The translations under genes and the position numbers were made by a program. The notes beneath the pieces are model-generated. The model worked only from the letters and a program-made list of their open reading frames with translations, made no database searches and was not told where the DNA came from. 64,000 nucleotides of DNA, taken from the NCBI GenBank assembly GCA_914767715.1, contig OU612069.1, positions 3,598,001 through 3,662,000 on the forward strand, written 5' to 3'. The stretch comes from Membranipora membranacea. Lineage: Eukaryota; Bryozoa; Gymnolaemata; Cheilostomatida; Membraniporidae. This document shows positions 50,301-58,886 of the stretch, piece by piece. Position 1 is the first letter of the stretch. Each line of letters begins with the position of its first letter.

Positions 50301-51467
50301 TTCCAATGCTTCGACTGTAACTGTTTCAACAATCTGATAAAAATATTTCACCTCATGTTTGCTGGCAGACAAGATTATTGATGTGCGCTTATTATTTTTA
50401 CCATACCAATCCAAACATATCTAGGAAACACAAATTTCATTGTTTTAGCGCAATTGACACCTACCGACTGAACAGAGAAAACCCAGAAGTCTTTCTCATC
50501 TAGATATACCATCCCGATCACAGTCCGAGCCTGACCATGCATACTCAAATCAAGTGTTCCACTGCTACATTGACCTATCAACATTGCACATCAGTGAAAT
50601 ATCATATTGCGGCAGCAAAGTCAAAAGCCTGAAATTGATTTTATTGAAGAGACAATTTGTAATGACGACGGCATGTGACTGTCAGGTCATGTCACCGTCC
50701 ATCTGTCTGTTCGTCCGTTTGTTTGTCTGTCTGTCTGCATAGATACCCCAACAAGCCAATTTTGATGGACTAATAGACAACGAAATGTAAACACGTGTAA
50801 CACAGCGCCGTCGCATAGATTTTAAACACTCATCAGCAAGCTCAACCTGTCAGAGACTGAAAAGGGAACTATGCTGATATAATGTACAGTTTAGAGGCAG
50901 GTAAGATAGACCTTGAAACCTCCCACAATGGGATTTAAATCCATGACTCCTGTTGCCTGGCGGTGAATAGCATGTGCTCTAACCAATTCCGCCATCTCCT
51001 CACCCTCAAAAAAGATAATGGGTTGACTGGAGAGCCTTTTTTTCACTACTCAGAGTTGGGCACTTGCATCTCACAAGCACATCAAAATGTTATAATGTTG
51101 CAGTTATGTGCTAGTTATTTGATAAAACTAAATATCATTATTGTTGTTTATGGTATTAAAACTGTTTGAAAACAATTACCAAATAATAGTTCAATATGAA
51201 AGAAACTTTATTTAATTACTGAACTATGGCATATCAAATTATGACAAATCTATTACCCATACCTATCACAGTTGTCACAAAGTTGTTTGTCATTTTCATC
51301 TTTCGTGCACATGACTGGTTATCCACAAACAAAAGCCATATACCATCTTTAGTGATATAACCATGGTCTGGCCACATTATTCGAGCATTTAGTCCCTTTC
51401 CATCATTGTAGTTGAAGTTACTCGGAATATGACGGGAGCACTTACCAGCAAGCTCTAAAATGAACAC

Positions 51468-51501
<34 letters not shown>

Positions 51502-53279
51502 TCATCTATATACCGCTTAATGTAAGCCACAACGGGTAATTCTTAGCGGTGAACAATACATCATTACCGCCCGATCACTGGGTCCAAGCACTCCATAGCC
51601 AACCCTGGCTAATGGGAACCTACATCGCATGAAGCGCTGGTACTTATTGGAACACCCTAACCAACTGGGCTTCTCAGGTAACACCAGTGACATGCACGGG
51701 AATCGAACCCAGGTTGTCAGATTGATGATCCAATCCGCTAACTACTAGGATTACCTGATAACCTGATAACATGTTTTCACTGTTTTGATACCAGTAATTG
51801 ACTGATCATTCGTTTATAACTTCCATTGTGATAATTTTATAAGAGTTTCTGACATATTTAAGGAAGGTAGTTAGGTAGTTTCTGTGAATAAATAAAGAAG
51901 GAAGGATTGAAGTACCAATTAATTGACTCACTCTTAACTGATTTATTTCTATTCCGCAGGTAGTATATCTGTATGCACCCCTCACCAGTGCTCGGTGAAT
52001 ATCCATGACCATTTCCCACCATGATCTGTTTTGGATCATGTCGGCAAGGCTACAAAATTCATAACAGTTTGAGCAGCTGCCTCAGCAGCTCTCTTCTGCT
52101 AAAGAGTATTTTACATACCTATACCTATACATTGCATTTGAACCTATAAGGCGCCCTTGGCAGCTTCTGAAATAAACTCATGTCTAGCTGCAAGCTCAAA
52201 AACATGCCTCAGTCGATTAAGGCTAATGATGATGCGCCTAATTCCCTCATGATTGTATGCATGCATAATTCATGCTGAGCTCCTATTGGCTAACAGCTGT
52301 GTATAGGTCATGTTATTCAAATCCAATGAAAGTTTGTGTAGCCATGTAAATGATTCCTCCGCACATCATTGTATTAACGATTTGCCTTGCATGGTGACCT
52401 CTTCTTGGCGTCCTTTAAGGCATGGATATATACAGCCTTTCCATACATAATCAAACCATTCACAACACATAGATAAGCAATACCATAACTTACTATCATA
52501 AAGTTGTCTACGAAATCAAGACTATTAACTCCAGCGACGTTACTCATTTCCCACCCTGCCTCCTTTAATATCCAATATTGTAGGTTTGGCCAAGATCGAC
52601 ACCTGAACATATAAAAATTGAATGTCATAGGGTTGAGATTTATTTTGCTTCTAAGACCTTCAAAGGTCTAAAGTTACTGCAAGTTCAGTAATGGCAGTAG
52701 TCACATTTATAGAAGACATAGAAAAGGTGATTTGTTATGACAGCCATTTTATGTGTAAAGAATGCATGTAATGGGTACCCAATCAAATGCAACGGTCAGT
52801 CATCACCCCATATCAACTCCGAGCTTCTATTAGTTAAATCAGTCACCCAGGTAATCTATACTGGCTATCTTGGTTAAGGTCTAATGAGGTTTAGGGACCC
52901 GAGGGTGCTGGGGGCTGGATCAATCAACCTTGAAAGCTCCCTCAGTGGGTCTCGAACCCACGTGAATAGCGACTGCGCAAACAAATTGCACCATCTCATT
53001 AACATCTAAAGGCGCTGAAAATATGATTTAAAGGTATTTTCATTTCCTCTTCGACTTATCCGATCGCATCTTGATGAGATCAGAAGAATGATGCATATCA
53101 TAACTCTCATTGCTTCTGCACTTTTTATTCCTCAAATGAAACTGCACTATTTTCTCGGCCACACTGATAAGAAGTTCACTTTGTGAGTTTAGACTTGAGC
53201 TTTGTCGAATGTTTACTTACCAACAGCCATTGACAAAAACTGTCAGAATGATGATAGCTAGATGGGAATATCCCGCCAT
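29177..53279 (-). CDS. 21-exon gene: two beta-propeller-like modules, three EGF-like domains, GPI-like tail
   Basis: I assembled 21 exons on the minus strand by splice sites and phase: 53279-53221, 52602-52494, 52049-51932, 51454-51263, 50574-50465, 50069-49919, 49101-49017, 48459-48290, 47767-47594, 47021-46884, 44381-44270, 43864-43756, 42954-42843, 41040-40849, 39246-39125, 38895-38742, 38181-38112, 37667-37480, 37160-36987, 34272-34156, 33840-33826, 29307-29177. (The list has 22 segments if the 15-nt microexon is counted.) They total 2802 nt, exactly 934 codons with the stop. Every junction is GT-AG and phase-compatible. The predicted protein is secreted or surface-anchored: signal peptide (1-19), module 1 (about 20-389), EGF pair (about 390-473), module 2 (about 473-847), EGF (about 847-886), tail to 933. 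I do not recognise the module family. A propeller fold is inferred from repeated strand patterns and from the adjoining EGF domains, as in YWTD propellers. No biochemical function can be assigned. Confidence 0.8.
29659..33568. mobile_element. 3.9 kb foldback DNA element, CACTG termini, 3-bp target duplication
   Basis: The element starts CACTGCGTTTCATACCC and ends with its exact reverse complement (GGGTATGAAACGCAGTG). It is flanked by CTG at 29656-29658 and 33569-33571. The left arm has the uninterrupted site with a single CTG (CAG at 3420-3422). Arms 29659-about 31667 and about 31977-33568 are long inverted repeats around a loop of about 300 bp. No transposase is visible. CACTR termini with 2-3 bp duplications are known for EnSpm/CACTA elements; assignment to that superfamily is inference. 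It lies in the last intron of the 21-exon gene. Confidence 0.88.
29880..30265 (+). mobile_element. Probable SINE-like insertion in one arm of the foldback element
   Basis: This block is present in the proximal arm of the CACTG element but missing from the mirror position (about 33350-33375). It contains a tRNA-type B box (GGTTGAAATCC, near 29925) and an upstream A-box-like stretch. It therefore arrived after the arms were formed. The exact ends and target duplication were not resolved. Confidence 0.45.
33826..33840 (-). CDS. Exon 21: 15-nt microexon
   Basis: A T-rich acceptor (ttttttttcag), 15 coding nt and a gtgagt donor give a symmetrical phase 1-1 microexon (Ser-Thr-Pro-Arg-Thr across its joins). 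The same 15 nt with both splice sites are preserved in the left arm at 3152-3166. Inclusion or skipping would keep the frame. Its Ser/Thr/Pro content suits a short stalk before the anchor. Confidence 0.6.
34156..34272 (-). CDS. Exon 20: EGF-like domain 3 (right arm)
   Basis: This 117-nt, phase 1-1 exon has acceptor tttcatttgtag and donor ATAT|gtaagt. It encodes a six-cysteine EGF-like domain (NACASNPCGHGIC, then CHCDDNWSG and a final Cys). Its inverted copy at 2712-2828 differs at only a few bases and keeps the frame, so both copies appear constrained or recently duplicated. Confidence 0.85.
34920..36215 (+). pseudogene. Gypsy-like retroelement remnant (right arm)
   Basis: This is the inverted copy of 800-2090. 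The integrase zinc-binding fragment at 36009-36212 is open and nearly identical to the left copy (NAWWPGISHDIAS). The RT start near 35050-35230 is more broken than in the left arm. Confidence 0.65.
36520..36751. mobile_element. MITE of the GGCCCGTAG family, copy 2 (right-arm mirror)
   Basis: This is the inverted-arm counterpart of 276-508, beginning GCCCGTAGTTCTAGGGG and ending AAAATACGGCC. It predates the arm duplication because it is present at the same place in both arms. Confidence 0.65.
36987..43864 (-). CDS. Exons 12-19: second beta-propeller-like module
   Basis: Eight exons (43864-43756, 42954-42843, 41040-40849, 39246-39125, 38895-38742, 38181-38112, 37667-37480, 37160-36987) repeat the phase series of module 1. 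Lengths are 109, 112, 192, 122, 154, 70, 188 and 174 nt, so three of the eight are identical in length to their counterparts. Matching motifs include NLAGSLSR/KYNDG (third), GNGTLDLSEYG (fourth; SSGTLDLSMHG in module 1), GIYVYSWNG (fifth), DDILMVADHGKGSVIIYN (seventh) and SVCKK with ATCRW (eighth). The exons at 42954 and 41040 have no Met-started ORF in the coding frame. The module clearly arose by intragenic duplication, and protein divergence is high. Confidence 0.78.
39750..40480 (+). pseudogene. LINE RT fragment in an intron
   Basis: Frame-shifted pieces read ALDFINAFDCNDYDILLKKL (palm motif), then VKLGVPQG with LGPM, then YILFADDTN (the F-A-D-D catalytic motif), and a decayed thumb to about 40480. 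It lies in sense orientation relative to the plus strand, inside the intron between module-2 exons 41040-40849 and 39246-39125. Confidence 0.65.
42265..42354 (-). other. Orphan exon-like fragment
   Basis: An acceptor (ccgtatttag) and a donor-like TTG|gtgaag bound 90 nt whose frame (ALLRAISIDCGPNETLVL) resembles the end of the first exon of each module (for example the ending LARIGEGFLL). It lies between module-2 exons 42954-42843 and 41040-40849 but is phase 0-0 and cannot be inserted there. It is probably a relic of another module copy. Confidence 0.35.
43898..44140. mobile_element. MITE of the GGCCCGTAG family, copy 3
   Basis: This copy shares the family ends (GGGGCCGTAT ... ACTACAGGCT) and the CTAGGCGAGGCAG/CTGCCTCCCCTAG hairpin, with a poly-G run at 43923. 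It lies in the intron just upstream of the acceptor of the first exon of module 2 (43864), about 33 bp away. Confidence 0.65.
44270..44381 (-). CDS. Exon 11: EGF-like domain 2
   Basis: This 112-nt exon encodes a canonical short EGF-like domain with six cysteines: ICRPYKCNGNGVC, then CVCNNGWRGETC. The acceptor is ttctttacag and the donor is CCA|gtaaga. It starts in phase 1 and, unusually for an EGF exon, ends in phase 2. That is exactly the phase at which module 1 begins after the signal peptide and at which module 2 begins at 43864. This is the main evidence that the two modules belong to one gene rather than two tandem genes. Confidence 0.8.
44551..46530. repeat. 18-bp minisatellite, about 110 units
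   Basis: Units of GGGGCTATCTGAGAGACT and variants (AGGGCTGACTGAGATACT, GGTGCTATCTGAGATACT, GGGGCTATCCGAGAGACT) run without interruption for about 2 kb. Variant blocks recur in the same order (for example the CTTACTTAGAGACTGGGG block near 45210, 45627 and 46201), so the array has higher-order structure. Because 18 is a multiple of 3, both strands stay open for long stretches; these ORFs are by-products. It lies in the intron between EGF exons 47021-46884 and 44381-44270. Confidence 0.95.
46884..47021 (-). CDS. Exon 10: EGF-like domain 1 (divergent)
   Basis: This 138-nt exon is phase 1-1. It encodes a cysteine-spaced domain ending CVCIIGYEGPKCES, the classic EGF C-terminal loop (C-x-C, G-Y/F, G, C). 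The acceptor used is tcttctattcataag, because it is the only nearby acceptor that keeps the frame open from the preceding phase-1 exon; the closer caaacag gives an immediate stop. The donor is CCC|gtaagt. The N-terminal half has fewer cysteines than a canonical EGF domain. Confidence 0.7.
47594..52602 (-). CDS. Exons 2-9: first beta-propeller-like module
   Basis: Eight exons (52602-52494, 52049-51932, 51454-51263, 50574-50465, 50069-49919, 49101-49017, 48459-48290, 47767-47594) have start-end phases 2-0, 0-1, 1-1, 1-0, 0-1, 1-2, 2-1, 1-1 and lengths 109, 118, 192, 110, 151, 85, 170 and 174 nt. The third carries a LAGKCSR start and an NYNDG motif. The fourth has the run VYLDEKDFWVFSVQ. The fifth starts GLYIYSW. 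The seventh contains YRELLMVADW followed by an ASIYIL strand. The eighth has two cysteines about 20 residues apart. Alternating hydrophobic strands suggest propeller blades. The second exon (52049) has its coding frame in a register with no Met-started ORF, so ORF calling misses it. Confidence 0.75.
47801..48024. mobile_element. MITE of the GGCCCGTAG family, copy 4
   Basis: This copy begins GGGCCGTAGATTAG and ends CCTCCCTAGAACTACTG. It is in the intron between the seventh and eighth exons of module 1, about 33 bp upstream of the acceptor at 47767. The internal hairpin is partly decayed. Confidence 0.6.
50690..51010 (-). mobile_element. tRNA-derived SINE with GACA-rich tail
   Basis: The minus-strand head has an A box (GATGGCGGAATTGGTTAGAG) and B box (GGATTTAAATCC), followed by GGGAGGTTTCAAGG. 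The body ends in a GACAGACAGACAAAC-type run (about 50745-50700). The post-head motif is shared with the copy at 52850-53015. Confidence 0.7.
51469..51770 (-). mobile_element. tRNA-derived SINE with ATT tail
   Basis: Reading on the minus strand, it has a tRNA-like head with A box (TTAGCGGATTGG, about 51740) and a perfect B box (GGGTTCGATTCCC, 51710-51698), an unrelated body, and an (ATT)n tail at 51497-51469. The tail ends only about 14 bp before the splice acceptor of the exon at 51454. Confidence 0.8.
52850..53015 (-). mobile_element. tRNA-derived SINE, second family member
   Basis: The minus strand has an A-box-like GAGATGGTGCAATTTG, a B box TGGGTTCGAGACC (52960-52947) and the same GGAGCTTTCAAGG motif after the head. 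It lies in intron 1 of the 21-exon gene. Confidence 0.65.
53221..53279 (-). CDS. Exon 1: start codon and signal peptide
   Basis: This 59-nt coding exon starts at ATG 53279-53277 and reads MAGYSHLAIIILTVFVNGC, a short polar start followed by a hydrophobic core, as expected of a signal peptide. It ends in phase 2 at a consensus donor (TTG|gtaagt). The next exon (52602) begins with one base that completes the codon as Trp. The start is chosen because it directly precedes the hydrophobic core and the exon is too short for an upstream alternative that I can see. Confidence 0.75.
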
Positions 53280-53989
53280 ACCCGAAGCTAGAAGGATCTC
53301 TAACAGATATTGTAGAATAAAAATTCAGTCATTTTTACTAGTCCGTACAACCTTTTCTGGCTTTGCGAAAGTACGTTTGAAAAGAATGTAAGGTATTTGC
53401 ATTGTCAATTGTAGGCATGTAAATATCTTTCCATCTACTCTCTCTTAGCTGAAATGCCTTAGTTTCAACTCACTTGAGCTTTCATTGTGGATGTTTGCTG
53501 GTGGGCTCTTTAGCGACCCCCCTCACCATGTTGCAAAGCATATACGTACATACATCAGTGATTTGTATTGACCCCATACAACATAGCCATGGATATATTC
53601 ATTGATTAGGGGAATATATCTTACCCTCCACAAGCACACATAATTTTATAACTGTTATAGGAATGGTTTACTTATATTAGATGTTACAGCTGTCAATTTG
53701 TAAAACTTTTGTAACAAAGCCTGCCTAGGTTTTGGAAAGCTGTTACTGGGAAGCCAATCAAATCGTAAAAGCTGCCCGATTTTTAGCTGTATTCTATTTC
53801 TGATGCAAATTTATCTAATGATGAAACTTAATCACAAATTGCAAAACTGTATACTTAACCACGAATCGATGAATTCAAATCAATGAACACAGACGATGAC
53901 CTCAAGTTTCAAAAATCAATATTAAAATTATCCAATATGTAAGTTGTCTGCTCTATGTTACAGTGAGCACATAACTTCCATATAATATT

Positions 53990-55005
53990 GGCTAAATACC
54001 AAGTTTTTTTCAGAATAATGATAGGTGATTTATATTAAGTGCCTGATATGCAGGCGACGTTTATTTTTTGGATAAAGTTTCAAGCGATTTTGAGTAGGTA
54101 AAATTCCCTGTCTGAAATTGACAATTTCACCTAATTCGGACCTGGGAACTTTTCACTGTTTTTGGCTAAATACCAACTTGTTTTAGTATATTACTAGAGC
54201 GCTTTTATTTAATGCCTGATATGTGGGCAACATTGGAATGTTTAGGATATATTTTCAAACGATTTGGAGTATGTAAAATTTCCTGTCAAACATTGAGAAT
54301 TTGGCCTTATCCAGATCTGCAAACATTTCACCGTTTTTTGGCTAAGTACCAACTTTTTCAGTATATTATTAGAGCGCTTTTATTGAATGCCTGAAATGTG
54401 GGCAAAATTGGAATATTTGGTTTAGAATTTCTTGTCAAAACTTGAAAATTTCGCCTTTTTTGGGCCTGGGGACTTATCGCCATTTTTGACTGAATGCAAA
54501 ATTTGTATAGTATAATGAATGACATAGGGCTTATATTTAGTGCCTGAAATGCCAGCAACGTTGGAATGTTGAGGATAGAATTTCAAACAATTTCATGTCA
54601 ATAAAATTTCCTGTAAAAAACTGACATTTTAGCCTTATAAGATGTTGGGTGATTTTCACCGTTTTGGTTATATGCCAACTTTTTTTAGTATAATGATAGG
54701 GAGCCAATATGTAGAACCTGATATGCAGGCAACGTTGGAAGGATGAGAATAAAATCTCGAACGATTTCAAGTCGGTAAAATTTCCTGTCTAAAATTGACA
54801 ATTTCACTTAATACGGGCCTGGTAACTTTTTGCTATTGTTGGCTATATACCAACTTCATTTTATATAATTATAGGGAGCTAATATTTACCGCCTGATATG
54901 GGGATGTTTGAATCTTGTGGGTTTATTTTAGGAGTAACGGTATAATTTTTTGTTAAAATTTGATAATTTTGCCTCTCCGAACCTGCAAACTTTTCACTGT
55001 TTAGG
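53990..55005. repeat. Satellite-like tandem array, about 174-bp unit
   Basis: Six diverged units start near 53990, 54164, 54340, 54488, 54668 and 54840 at GGCTAAATACCAACTTTTT-like sequence. Each contains a GCCTGATATG.GGGCAACGTTGGAATG-like block, a TTTCAAACGATTT block and a CTGTCTAAAATTGACAATTT block. Periods range from 148 to 180 bp. No coding potential was seen. Confidence 0.8.
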
Positions 55006-55249
55006 GCATGATCCAAGCAGCTCCTGAGGCATGTTATGGAATACTCATGTATAGGCTGGGATTCCACCCTGACAACTAAGCAGAAGACTTCACTGGAAGC
55101 AGTACAGAGATGAGCTGCCAGATTGGCGCAAAACATAAAATGTATTCCTATCATAAGGTTTATTGTCATGTACATTGTACATGTACTTTTTGCATGTATC
55201 TCGTACATGTATCTTGGAGATGTCTTCGCTCTTCATACTACTAAGGAAT

Positions 55250-56760
55250 TACTACCATCTTTACATAACACACCAATATGACTGTGACACACTACATTCA
55301 TTTTTCCATCATTACTCAAAATAGAGGGGAGCATAAGCTACAAGTCATCTTCAAAACAATATTCCATTTATGAGTTAACACACTATGGAATTACCTGTTC
55401 TTGATAGTAGCAATACAATGTTTATACATTAGCATGTTTCTCCAGATAATAAGCATTACAAAGAGCACATGGCTGCAACGGAATTTTTCTAGCACTTTCG
55501 CAAGAATGGTGGACACAGTAAATTTTGGGTTAACAAACTCGATTCACTCTTTTCTTGTCTCTCTTTCTATTGCTTAGCATGAATGTAAATCAATTTAAAA
55601 CAGGACAGATATTGTGGCCCCTGGGGATATGAAGTTTGTTGTCACTCGTAGGCTTCTCAACAAATAATTAAATTTTCAGGAGAAGATCGAGGAAACCTGT
55701 GAGAGGATTTCATTGCCCTATGCTAGCCTCATCAAACAAGACATGTAGGAGGTGATTATAAAGTAGATGAAGATTAACATAGCTAATTAAGATGATTTAT
55801 TGCTTCCCATAATAATCTTGACAAACACGAAAATCAGGAATATGATTGAAACAAATTCTGTCAAGTCTAGCTAGTATTCAAAGTCACTTGACTGTTTCCT
55901 AAATTTAACTTTATACATTGAATTGATCTTTAATATTTGATTTTTTTTCTCCCTTTGATACCCTCTCAACTTTACCTCAATCATTTGCCAAAATATGGAA
56001 GTACATAGATCATACAATAAATGCCTTGCGTGTACATCAATCATACTGATTACGTTTTTAAATTGTATTCCATTTGTGAGATAACATACTAAAGAGTTGC
56101 CTGTTCTTGGTCGTGGCACTCAATGTCTATACATAAACATGTTTTCAAACCAATGGGATAAATGTGGGTTGAAATCACAAGCCCTGTTTCTGTCGGAAGT
56201 TTGAGAAATAAAAGGTGCCTTAAGGGAACGACTCCCGTAGTCAGAGCCAAGTTGCTATCAGTTTGCAGGCAGGCCTGAACACACGTGGGGTATCAACACT
56301 CAAACACTTGAGCATTAGAGGGCAAGCACACTAACCAACTGAGCTACCTCCTACTCCTACCTTACAAAGAGCTCATAAATGCGACTGAAAAATTGCGAGC
56401 GCTTACGCAAGAAATCTTTAATGAAGGCATTTACTTCGGGGTCAACATGTCCGTTATATAATCCAAAACTAATCTCTATTCAGCCTTTTTTGCCTGTCTT
56501 TCTATTGCTAATAGATTTTTAGCCAGGCAAATACTGTCGCCCCTGGGAAAAGGTGACTTAGGAAGTTTTCCACCAGTTGTAGGCTTCTCAACAGAGCTTT
56601 GGTTAAATTTCTTGGAAGAAGATCTAGGAAACATATCAAATGAGTTTATTGCCCTCTCATTTCTGATGGGAAAACTATCAATCATGACATGTAGGAGTTG
56701 ATTATTAAGAAGATTAAGATGATTTATCGCTTTCCACAATAATTATTGAGACAAACAGGA
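55250..56760. repeat. Direct duplication, about 0.7-kb unit
   Basis: 55340-55830 aligns with 56040-56760 in the same orientation. Shared blocks are TATTCCATTT, GCCTGTTCTTG, TTACAAAGAGC, GGCTTCTCAACA, AGGAAAC and GACATGTAGGAG. The second copy carries the SINE insertion. On the minus strand the second copy keeps an 87-codon ORF (56739-56476), while the first is broken, so coding is doubtful. Confidence 0.7.
56160..56362 (-). mobile_element. tRNA-derived SINE in a duplicated segment
   Basis: The minus-strand head is GGTAGCTCAGTTGGTTAGTG (A box) with a B-box-like GTTGATACCCC. The sequence interrupts the second copy of the 55250/56040 duplication at a place where the first copy (about 55455) reads through, so it is a real insertion. 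Exact ends were not resolved. Confidence 0.6.
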
Positions 56761-56781
56761 TAGGGTATCACGAAACCATCT

Positions 56782-56828
56782 ATCCTACCCCCCTACCCCT
56801 ACCCTACCCCATACCCTACCCTACCCTG
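56782..56828. repeat. CCCTAC microsatellite
   Basis: This is an imperfect run of CCCTAC and CCCTACC units. It is one base off the animal telomere repeat (CCCTAA) and too short to be called interstitial telomere. Confidence 0.7.
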
Positions 56829-57479
56829 GTCACAAAACTACCTGGAGTGGATTGTCAGTGTGTCAGGAATCACATTAAGGATGTAATTGCCAATATAAGA
56901 TGGATCAATGGTCATTTGTGTTTTTGAGATAAAGAATTTTTGTCTAATTTTGTGACTCAGTACCATAACAGAGAGTTTCGTGTGGAAAAAAATTCAAAAA
57001 ATATTTCTTTTGCTAATTTAATTATAAGAATTTTTTCATAAATAATGCCTCTATTATTATAACGATACCAAGTTATTGATTATACTAACATACTATTTTT
57101 ATGAAGTGAAGTGGAAAACATGCAGTATTAGCTTTGATTTCTTGTCTGCCAGCCCTCTCTCTCTACATCAACCTCAGAGCCAAGAAGGAACATTTTGGAG
57201 TGCAACCAACGTCCTAGGCCTACTCTACTTCTAGGTTACTACTATATCTATCACTATCTATAATAACAGGTAAGGTGCCAACATGACTGTTACCCATCTG
57301 GTTGAACCCTCTCTAAGCATCTAAATAAATTCATTCATTCAAACTTTCCCTTCAATCAATCCAATGAATGAATGTAATCCTATAGATGTAATCTAATCTT
57401 CTTCAAACTACTATCCAATCCCAAGCAAGACTTAAATAAATTATACCCAAGGCTTTAATAATTTAAGCCCTTGGTGGCC

Positions 57480-58500
57480 CTTGGTCAAAGCGATGGTCAT
57501 TGGTCAATGGTCAAATACATCACTCAACAAGTCAAAATCATTGTGCACTTCAACTGGAAGCCCTCAGGGATGCGTCATCAGCCCACTGCTATTCTCCTTT
57601 TATGTTGTCGATATGCCATCAACAAGCAACATCAAACTAGTAAAATATGCCGACGACACTGTGATCATTGAATTGTTGACAGAAAACCAGCCATCTGAAC
57701 TTCAAACAATGACTAATACCATCAATTCATGGTGCGCGGATAATGACCTAATACTCAATGCAAAGAAAACAAAAGAAATGGTCATGTGCAATGCAAGGGA
57801 TAACCCAAGCTACCCACAACTGCTTGTAAACGATACTTCAATTGAGCAGGTAGAACAATTTATATACTTAGGCACCATTATTACCAACAAACTGGATTTT
57901 ACTCTGAACACCTTGAAAACTACAGCGAAAGCTCGCCAAAGGCTACATATAATCGCCAAGCTATACCATCTCGGTGTCACTGAGAAACTAATAACGACCT
58001 GCTACAAGTCCTTCATATAGTCAGTAATCACCTACCACCTGGTTGTGCTATATAGTCATCTGAGTGCAGACTCTAAGAAAAAGTTAAAATCTGTGATAAG
58101 AACTGCAGGTTACCGATCAGGCGAACTTACGTTCACACCCGTAGACGACCTTTACTCTAATATACTGAAAGTTAAGAGCCTCCGTATGATTGCCACCGAA
58201 GATGAACCACTACTCCGTCTTAACCAGCTGCCGTCAGGCAGATATCAATCAGTCAAGTTCCGCGTGCAGATCCGTGCCAAATGTTTTAGAGCAGAATATG
58301 TATCAAATACCTAAATAGTGTCTTCAAAAAGTAATAGTATTTTGTTTATGGTCTTATCATTTTATTTATTTTTACGGAATCAACAGTTTTAATTAATTTT
58401 TACAGAGCACCCTACAGAGACAGTTTTATTTCTCAGATATTGAGACCAAATATAAACATACATACATACATACATACATACATACATACATACATTGGTC
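57480..58500 (+). mobile_element. 5'-truncated Rex/CR1-like LINE with ACAT tail
   Basis: This is an RT with GSPQGCVISPLLFS, KYADDTVII, LNAKKTKEM and IYLGTIITNKLDF, a stop at 58018, then a continued C-terminal domain (LYSHLSADSKKKLK, LLRLNQLPSGRYQSVKF, FRAEYV) to 58314. A short 3' UTR follows, then an ATAC/ACAT microsatellite (58454-58495) that serves as the element's tail. The endonuclease and the RT N-terminus are missing, as usual after incomplete reverse transcription. Confidence 0.75.
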
Positions 58501-58886
58501 AAAGTAAGTTGCATCGAAAATTGATGAGGAAGGGCAAACATTTATTATTTATTTATAATTTTATTTTTTTATCCTTTTTTCCCACTTATTTATATTATTT
58601 TGAAGCATGGTTGTTTTAATCTCTGATTTTGACAGTTTCCATGGACAATATTTCTCTTCTGAAGGATGAGGCACCACTGATTTTGCATGCAATAATAAGG
58701 CGCGAGCATAGGTATTGATGGACTTTGAAATAGTCCAACTATTTCCATCAATGCCAATGGGTGTGAGGGATTTGATTTTATGGCCATTTGAAAAGGGACG
58801 AACGAGGTAACACTTATCTAATGGCCCAATATTCAATCAAAGTTAATATGTTTTTAACTGTATTGTTTTTATTTTAGCAGCTGATA

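Noticed and set aside
51698-51750. True tRNA gene
   Set aside because: A and B boxes are good, but the cloverleaf is incomplete and the sequence continues into a SINE body with an ATT tail.
56782-56828. Interstitial telomere
   Set aside because: The unit is CCCTAC, not CCCTAA, and the run is short and irregular.
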